The notes beneath the pieces were generated by a model that saw only the letters and a program-made list of their open reading frames with translations, had not been told where the DNA came from and searched no databases. Positions 20,293 to 24,848 of a stretch of 24,848 nucleotides of DNA are shown in pieces. Source of the stretch: Campylobacteraceae bacterium. GTDB lineage: Bacteria > Campylobacterota > Campylobacteria > Campylobacterales > Sulfurovaceae. A program made the position numbers and the translations under genes. Each line of letters opens with the position of its first letter. Positions within the stretch are counted from its first letter, which is position 1. The stretch covers positions 1 through 24,848 of the forward strand of contig JALVEV010000210.1 in NCBI GenBank assembly GCA_027030605.1, written 5' to 3'.

Positions 20293-21941
20293 CTTCTTGG
20301 TCGTCGTTTCATCATAGGTTTAAGTGAATTGGTTCTTGTTTTTTGGTAGTTACCTCCTCCTCTATTAAGAGCTACTATAAAACAGCTATTATTAAATGAA
20401 GCATCATAAACCTCTGCAATATATTGACCAGGTGTTAGATTGATGGTTAACTCATCACTGCTTGTTCCCTCAAGAGGAGACATTCCCATAGATTTAAAAG
20501 GATACTCTGCTTTATAGAGTACAATATCTGGGTCACCATACTCACCTCCATAAGGTTTTGCAGAGATAGTATAGATATCAGAGGAGTCAATGTTGATTTT
20601 CATATAGGTACGGTTTCCTAACTTATTGTAAACACCAAAGGTATTTTGGTTACATTGATTAACCCATTTTCCTACTTCTAAGTTACGATAGACAGGTTTG
20701 GTATACATTCCTTGGGCTGAATTTGTTCTATAGTTACCATAAATATCTCTAATAGGGCTAATATTCTCTCCTGCAACAACATCATCAATAGCATTTTCCT
20801 CTGATGGTTTTTCACTCTTCAGTGCAGTAATAAATGTAAAGAGACTTGTAAATGCATTTGTATTTCGCTCTTTGTTTACCATAGCATCAAAGATGGGTTT
20901 AAATCCTAAATGTAGACGGTCTGTTCCATCATTATTATTATCATATAAATCATAAAGGATTCTCTGTACAGAAGCTTCTGAGAACCAACCTGGATTTTCA
21001 GGGGTAGCACTCTCAATATTCATAAACCAGCCAGTAGATTGATTGGGTCCAGAGGTATCAAAGTAGATTGGATTGTCTGTTGCAATGGCTGACATAGCAT
21101 TACCAAATCCCTCTCCAAAGGCTACACGAATATCGAGTGAATCTCCAGCAGAGTGAGGTCCTCCAATAGAGTCTGAACGTGAAAATTTATCTTCAAAAAA
21201 GTGTGACCACTCATGAATAATAATATGGTCATCATACTCATCGGTATCGGAGTTTGCATCTCCGAGTATCCAAAGGTTACTGTTTCCATCATAATTTGAA
21301 GTTACAATTTGTCCTAAAGATGGGTCTCCTCCAGCAGCTACATTATTAGGGGACCAGTTAACCAATAGGTGTGGAAATGTAATATTGGGATTGGCTTGAA
21401 CAATTTTTTGCATGATGGTATTAATGCTATCTAAAATAGCGAATGGTGCGGCATCACGTGGACCTGAATAGCTTTGACCATCCCAACCAGAAGTAGCTCT
21501 TAAGTCTCTTTGTGTTGTACCATCACCACTATCATGCAGACCTCCCTCAATAACATATTGGGCTTTCATATTTGTATTATCTACAACAGATAAATCCCAT
21601 ATACCCTCTTTAAACATTCTTGCATAGACACGAATCTTTACATCGGTATTTTTAGGAACATAGAGAACGTACTCCCCTTTACTATTAGTTGTTGTCTCTG
21701 CAAGTACTTGATTATTTTCATCAAGTGCTTTAACTACGACATATTTAGCTGTTTTGGCTTGAATGTTATTATAGTCTAACTTGACTTCACCATAACGGTT
21801 TGTTTTACTAGGAACTCTGTCATAGGTAACAGTCCCTATGATTTTTGAACCTTCACCCTCCGCAACTGGTTCAGGTGTACACCCTGCAAAGAGTATTAAA
21901 AATAGAGGAACTATAAAAAAAAGATGGAGTTTATGAAACAT
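20277..21941 (-). CDS. Putative zinc metalloprotease lipoprotein
   Basis: A 554-aa lipoprotein: lipobox LFAGC with Cys21. Residues about 33-108 form a carboxypeptidase-regulatory/CnaB-like beta-domain (IIGTVTY..., NSKGEYVLYVP). The central part has the zinc motif HEWSH (243-247) in HIIIHEWSHFFE and a downstream GEGFG (276-280) whose Glu277 could be the third ligand, as in gluzincins. DGNSNLWILGD precedes it. The C-terminal part (about 440-525) resembles a PPC-type beta-domain (GDPDIVLYKAE, LTPGQYIAEVYD), and C430/C520 could pair. It ends in a basic tail (KRRPRRMPQY). It is likely on the periplasmic or outer surface. AAAGG lies 6 nt before the ATG. The exact peptidase family is not known to me; the zincin fold is a good inference. 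Confidence 0.72.
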   Translation of the reverse strand: MFHKLHLFFIVPLFLILFAGCTPEPVAEGEGSKIIGTVTYDRVPSKTNRYGEVKLDYNNIQAKTAKYVVVKALDENNQVLAETTTNSKGEYVLYVPKNTDVKIRVYARMFKEGIWDLSVVDNTNMKAQYVIEGGLHDSGDGTTQRDLRATSGWDGQSYSGPRDAAPFAILDSINTIMQKIVQANPNITFPHLLVNWSPNNVAAGGDPSLGQIVTSNYDGNSNLWILGDANSDTDEYDDHIIIHEWSHFFEDKFSRSDSIGGPHSAGDSLDIRVAFGEGFGNAMSAIATDNPIYFDTSGPNQSTGWFMNIESATPENPGWFSEASVQRILYDLYDNNNDGTDRLHLGFKPIFDAMVNKERNTNAFTSLFTFITALKSEKPSEENAIDDVVAGENISPIRDIYGNYRTNSAQGMYTKPVYRNLEVGKWVNQCNQNTFGVYNKLGNRTYMKINIDSSDIYTISAKPYGGEYGDPDIVLYKAEYPFKSMGMSPLEGTSSDELTINLTPGQYIAEVYDASFNNSCFIVALNRGGGNYQKTRTNSLKPMMKRRPRRMPQY

Positions 21942-22125
21942 GGTAGACCTTTCTTAGTTTATCAGTAATTCTATAGTCTATCATATATTAGAAGAAAAAT
22001 CTATACTTATTTTTTATTATTTTTTGTGATTAATTTAATTTCTGTACTAAAATCTAAGTATCAATTAAGCAGTATTTGCAATATTATATAACATAAATTG
22101 TTATTTTAAACTATGTTTATATACT

Positions 22126-22147
22126 TTTTTACACAATTTTTACACAA
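22126..22147 (+). repeat. Tandem 11-bp direct repeat in a promoter
   Basis: TTTTTACACAA occurs twice head to tail without a gap, ending directly before the TATAAT of the NlpC/P60 gene. The 11-bp period is about one helical turn, so both copies face the same side of the DNA. It could be a regulator site or a bent, T-tract upstream element replacing the -35 box. Confidence 0.6.
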
Positions 22148-22148
22148 T

Positions 22149-22154
22149 TATAAT
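22149..22154 (+). promoter_or_regulatory. Predicted -10 box of the NlpC/P60 lipoprotein gene
   Basis: Perfect TATAAT, 65 nt before the gene start. TTTACA at 22128-22133 gives a -35-like match with a short 15-nt spacer. Confidence 0.55.
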
Positions 22155-22219
22155 GTAAATTTGTTTTTTTAGAACAAGATATATGTTTTAAAACTATCTA
22201 ATTTAAAAAAGGAAACTTT

Positions 22220-23011
22220 TTGAGAAAAATCAAAGAAGTTTCTCTTGCATTAATTCTCACTCCCATCCTGTTTTCAGGCTGTTTGCAAGAGAAATCATCA
22301 ACGATTATCCCAGTGAAGTCAACGGATAAAACAACAGTGTTACAGTTAGCGAAGTTGAGTGAAGAGATACTAAGGCAGAGTGCTAGTAGTACAGATGAGA
22401 GACTCCCCTTAGCAAAGGTCTACCCTTTAGAAGATAATAACAAGACAACTACTCCTTTATCAATCTCCATAAATAATTCTAATGTTCTTGATGAGCTTAT
22501 TAAAAGTATCAAAAAGACTCAAATCAATAATATCTATACCATTGAAGAACTTACAACTCAAACACTTATTGAAAATAATAATTGGGAAGAGAAGAGTAAA
22601 GAGGATAGAATTATTGAAACAGCTGAAAAATTTTTAGGGGTTAAATATGTATGGGCTGCCAATGGACCTACTGCTTTTGATTGTTCAGGGTTTACTAAAT
22701 ATGTCTTTAAAAAGAATGGAATTACCCTTCCTCGCCACTCAAGTCGTCAAGCGATGATAGGAGAGAAGATTCAATTTTCAGAGTTACAAAAGGGTGATTT
22801 AGTATTTTTTGATACAACAAAAGAGTTTAAGCATCGTGTGAACCATGTGGGTATCTATATTGGAAATCACCAATTTATTCATGCCAGTTCAGGTGGAAAA
22901 AGAGTGATGATTACCTCATTTAATAAGAAGAAATTCTATAAGAATAAATTTCTTTATGCCCGAAGAGTGATAAATGAGCATAGCAATATTGCATTAAACA
23001 GCATAAAATAA
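22220..23011 (+). CDS. NlpC/P60-family peptidoglycan hydrolase lipoprotein
   Basis: A 263-aa lipoprotein with lipobox LFSGC (Cys21) and a linker of about 100 residues without clear domains. The C-terminal NlpC/P60 domain (about 128-250) has the full catalytic set: Cys155 in FDCSGF, His209 in NHVGIYIG, and His221 in FIHASS. Such enzymes cut D-Glu-meso-DAP bonds in peptidoglycan stems, as E. coli MepS (Spr) does. The start codon is TTG, with AAGGA 8 nt upstream. The signal sequence follows at once, and no ATG or GTG occurs nearby in frame. The gene is convergent with the PAS gene, 11 nt away. Confidence 0.92.
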   Translation: MRKIKEVSLALILTPILFSGCLQEKSSTIIPVKSTDKTTVLQLAKLSEEILRQSASSTDERLPLAKVYPLEDNNKTTTPLSISINNSNVLDELIKSIKKTQINNIYTIEELTTQTLIENNNWEEKSKEDRIIETAEKFLGVKYVWAANGPTAFDCSGFTKYVFKKNGITLPRHSSRQAMIGEKIQFSELQKGDLVFFDTTKEFKHRVNHVGIYIGNHQFIHASSGGKRVMITSFNKKKFYKNKFLYARRVINEHSNIALNSIK

Positions 23012-23013
23012 AG

Positions 23014-23040
23014 TACTTTCTCTTAATTAAGTATTTTTTT
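23014..23040 (+). terminator. Weak terminator after the NlpC/P60 gene
   Basis: TACTT (23014-23018) pairs with AAGTA (23029-23033), followed by a run of seven T (23034-23040). The stem is short and all but one pair is A-T, but the T-run and position just after the stop codon fit. It extends into the 3' end of the convergent PAS gene. Confidence 0.35.
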
Positions 23041-23586
23041 AAAACTATTAATAAGTATGTTTAAAACCCCTTTAGGCTCAATTAAGTCTTCTAAAAAATC
23101 ATTGTAGTTCATCTCTTTTTGAGCTAAAAACTCATTTAGATAATTAAGAGAGCCTTCAATTCCTCCTTTTTTTTCAGCTAAAATCATCTCTCTATATAAC
23201 TCTTCAATAACTTCAACGATATGGTCAGGGGCAATACGGTTAAAAGAGCTAAATGTTTGTAAATTTCCTTGAGTATCTCTTTGCATAGAGAAGTCAGTAA
23301 TTAGCCAAAAGTATTTTCCACTTTTTGCTAAATTTTTAATAACGGCAGATGTCTCCATACCAGCATGAAGTGAACCCCATATCATATAAAAGATTGCTTT
23401 TGGCATATCTGGATGACGTAAAACATTATGTTGAACACCTACCAACTCATCTGCACTATATCCTGAAACATCACAAAAATTTTGATTAACAAAAGTAATT
23501 TTTCCCTCTATATCTGTTTTACTTACTATAAACTTTTTTTTTGAAAATTTTACCTCTTTATCTAAAACAATAGGTCTATATATCAT
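23023..23586 (-). CDS. Single-PAS-domain protein, Aer/CetB-type
   Basis: The 187-aa cytoplasmic protein has one PAS domain (about 15-118). TDIEGKITFVNQNFCDVSGYS (24-44) is the PAS N-terminal strand pair, and HNVLRHPDMPK (53-63) with W70 is the motif typical of the FAD-binding PAS of Aer and of Campylobacter CetB. GKYFWLITDFSMQRD (90-104) is the last strand pair. A helical tail (122-187) has no transmitter or methyl-accepting domain. CetB passes redox signals to a separate transducer, so an energy-taxis or redox-sensing role is likely, but FAD binding is inferred. No partner gene is in the window. AAGG 9 nt before the ATG supports the start. Confidence 0.8.
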   Translation of the reverse strand: MIYRPIVLDKEVKFSKKKFIVSKTDIEGKITFVNQNFCDVSGYSADELVGVQHNVLRHPDMPKAIFYMIWGSLHAGMETSAVIKNLAKSGKYFWLITDFSMQRDTQGNLQTFSSFNRIAPDHIVEVIEELYREMILAEKKGGIEGSLNYLNEFLAQKEMNYNDFLEDLIEPKGVLNILINSFKKILN

Positions 23587-23709
23587 TCTTCTTCGCCTTT
23601 TTTATTCTAAAATGATTTTAACCTACTATTTATAAAAATATCATTTAAGAAAAAATATATACTTAAAATAATAGGGATAAAGTTATTTTTTGATTGAAAA
23701 TATTTTAGA

Positions 23710-23715
23710 TATAAT
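23710..23715 (+). promoter_or_regulatory. Predicted -10 box of the small lipoprotein gene
   Basis: Perfect TATAAT, 50 nt before the ATG at 23766. A T-run (TTTTTTG, 23686-23692) lies about 17 nt upstream in place of a canonical -35. Confidence 0.5.
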
Positions 23716-23765
23716 ATTCTGTCGAATTTAGGTTTTAGCTACCTTTACAAATAGGATATATTTAA

Positions 23766-24188
23766 ATGAAAAGAGAACTGTTTTTACTAATACTGCTTAT
23801 GTTGTTTACAGCGTGTGGAGAACAAGGTGCATATTCAACTCAAACAACAACAGATGAAAAAAAAATGTTAACTAAAAATGAGACTTCAGAAGATAAAGAA
23901 GAGAAGCTATTAAAAGAGCTTGGATTTGAAGTAGATGGTCAAAAAGTCACTATTGATATGAATAAAACAGCAGAGTTTATGAAGCAGATAGAGATTGAGA
24001 TGCATAGCCGTGCAGATAAAATAGAGCATAAGATTAAAAATGCAGAGATTAACTTAACACAAAATTTAGGTCTTGAAATAGGTGAAGATAGAGTAGCGAT
24101 TGATTTAAATAAAACCAAAGATATGTTACAGCAGATAAATATTCTGATGAAAGATATACTTTTAGATGTAAATGGTACTGTTCATTAA
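23766..24188 (+). CDS. Small lipoprotein with two internal 28-residue repeats
   Basis: Function unknown. The 140-aa protein has a lipoprotein signal (LFTAC, Cys17), then a charged Lys/Glu-rich linker, and two related segments at 52-79 and 101-128. They align without gaps with 13 of 28 identical residues, sharing LG-E, V-ID-NKT, QI-I and M positions. Each looks like a beta-hairpin followed by a helix. The region between them is a charged helix. AGGA lies 10 nt before the ATG. The next gene starts 45 nt downstream on the same strand, so the two may share an mRNA. Confidence 0.75.
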   Translation: MKRELFLLILLMLFTACGEQGAYSTQTTTDEKKMLTKNETSEDKEEKLLKELGFEVDGQKVTIDMNKTAEFMKQIEIEMHSRADKIEHKIKNAEINLTQNLGLEIGEDRVAIDLNKTKDMLQQINILMKDILLDVNGTVH

Positions 24189-24233
24189 CAATAATATAGT
24201 AGTATTCAGAAAGATTAGATTGTAAGGAAAAAG

Positions 24234-24575
24234 ATGAAAACAGTAGATATGAACTCCCAAGAGTTTAAAGATGAACTTGAAAAAACATGGAAATTCGTTA
24301 AGAAAGTTAGCGAAAGTAGAGGTTGGGTTCAAAATCCTAATGAAGATGTAAACGAAGGTGTTGCCATGGGTCTTGCACGAAACAAGCTCATCTATGGTAA
24401 ACGTTTCTGCCCTTGTTTTATGGTAATAGGTGAGACAAAAGAGGAGCAAAAAGAGGCTGACAATAGAATCTGCCCTTGTAAACCAGCGATTGAGAAAGAG
24501 ATTCCCGAAGATGGTGTGTGTCACTGTGGAATCTTCTGTACTCCAGAGTATGTAGAGGCTCAAAAAGCCAAATAG
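24234..24575 (+). CDS. Ferredoxin:thioredoxin reductase catalytic-chain-like protein
   Basis: The 113-aa protein carries the cysteine signature of the FTR catalytic (beta) chain: CPC (59-61), CPC (80-82) and CHC (96-98), with an extra Cys102. In chloroplast and cyanobacterial FTR these residues hold a [4Fe-4S] cluster next to a redox disulfide that reduces thioredoxin. The spacers here (18 and 13 residues) are a little longer than the plant pattern. No variable (alpha) chain gene is adjacent, as is usual for non-photosynthetic relatives. AAGGA lies 7 nt before the ATG. The 3' end overlaps the convergent ABC ATPase gene by 16 nt. Electron donor and target are unknown. Confidence 0.87.
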   Translation: MKTVDMNSQEFKDELEKTWKFVKKVSESRGWVQNPNEDVNEGVAMGLARNKLIYGKRFCPCFMVIGETKEEQKEADNRICPCKPAIEKEIPEDGVCHCGIFCTPEYVEAQKAK

Positions 24576-24848
24576 CCCTCTAGCTCAATATGGTCTCCGA
24601 CGTTAAGTTGTTTATCTTTGGAGACCTTTAACTCGACTAACTGTTGCCCCACTAAAACAACAACTTTATCTTTTTGAATCTCTAAAACTTCACCACTTAA
24701 ACAGGAGCTATCTGTAGAGAAGACCTCTTTAGCCGTTCCCTCTTTAATAACCTTTCCCAACTCCATTACAATAACACGAGAAGCCATGCGATAGATGTCA
24801 GACGCATCATGACTAACCATTAGAGTCGTACACCCAAACCGTTTATGT
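24560..24848 (-). CDS. ABC transporter ATP-binding protein, C-terminal part, cut by window end (ModC-like)
   Basis: The reading frame stays open to the right edge, so the first methionine inside it (24820) is internal. Visible are the H-loop region TTLMVSHD, followed by SRVIVMELGKVIKEG, the standard end of an ABC nucleotide-binding domain, and then a TOBE-like beta-domain (GEVLEIQKDKVVVLVG...LNVGDHIELEGYLAF). A TOBE tail is typical of importers for oxyanions such as molybdate (ModC), and also of sugar and metal importers, so the molybdate call is tentative. Walker A and signature motifs lie outside the window. Confidence 0.82.
   Translation of the reverse strand, partial: HKRFGCTTLMVSHDASDIYRMASRVIVMELGKVIKEGTAKEVFSTDSSCLSGEVLEIQKDKVVVLVGQQLVELKVSKDKQLNVGDHIELEGYLAF

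Larger units (their letters stand above)
21942..22219. other. Divergent intergenic region, metalloprotease / NlpC-P60 lipoprotein
   Basis: These 278 nt separate two divergent surface-protein genes. The minus strand has a TATAGA -10 candidate (21970-21975). The plus strand has TATAAT at 22149-22154, preceded by a tandem 11-bp repeat. No open frame of note is present. Confidence 0.5.

Noticed and set aside
24162..24563. 133-aa minus-strand open frame opposite the FTR-like gene
   Set aside because: It is fully antisense to a gene with a clear cysteine signature, crosses into the lipoprotein gene, has no family motif, and its Cys/Phe-rich composition fits the complement of AT-rich coding DNA.

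Overview
The window comes from an AT-rich bacterium, most likely a member of the Campylobacterota (Sulfurimonas/Sulfurovum-like). Supporting this are the very AT-rich TATAAT-type promoters with poor -35 boxes, an rpmI-rplT pair with no infC next to it (the arrangement I recall from Campylobacter), a short PAS protein with the Aer/CetB-type HNVLRHPDMP motif, and a stand-alone ferredoxin:thioredoxin-reductase-like protein. The placement is inference from gene content; no rRNA or other strong marker is present.

Layout. Positions 1-152 hold the start of a thiol peroxidase gene (tpx, minus strand). Positions 479-18794 are one surface-polysaccharide locus. It has three transcription units: a polyprenyl-phosphate sugar transferase (plus), a long tightly packed minus-strand operon running from 16261 down to 1230 (thirteen genes, most overlapping by 1-26 nt), and a Wzc-like co-polymerase/tyrosine kinase (16470-18794, plus) divergent from that operon. 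Positions 18860-19519 hold rplT and rpmI. Positions 19637-21941 encode a secreted protein and a putative zinc-metalloprotease lipoprotein. Then come an NlpC/P60 lipoprotein, a PAS protein, a small repeat-containing lipoprotein, the FTR-like protein, and the 3' part of an ABC-transporter ATPase gene cut off by the window end.

How the polysaccharide locus could work. The sugar transferase puts the first sugar on the lipid carrier. The WecG-family and GT4 enzymes extend it. The MOP-family flippase exports it, the O-antigen-ligase/Wzy-like protein polymerises or transfers it, and the Wzc-like protein controls chain length. Decoration is unusually rich: three different NodB-fold deacetylase-type proteins, a hexapeptide acyltransferase, a FemAB-like aminoacyl/acyl transferase, an AsnB-type amidotransferase, a membrane-anchored transglutaminase-like protein and a secreted lyase/lectin-like protein. 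The deacetylase + FemAB-like + AsnB-type combination recalls exosortase (XrtA/PEP-CTERM) exopolysaccharide loci, but no exosortase, outer-membrane polysaccharide export protein or low-molecular-weight tyrosine phosphatase is encoded here. The candidate novelty is the first four genes of the operon (PPC-PPC-beta-sandwich-NodB fusion, lyase-like protein, transglutaminase-like protein, divergent NodB protein), a polymer-processing module of unknown substrate.

No tRNA, rRNA, CRISPR array, insertion sequence or phage gene was seen.
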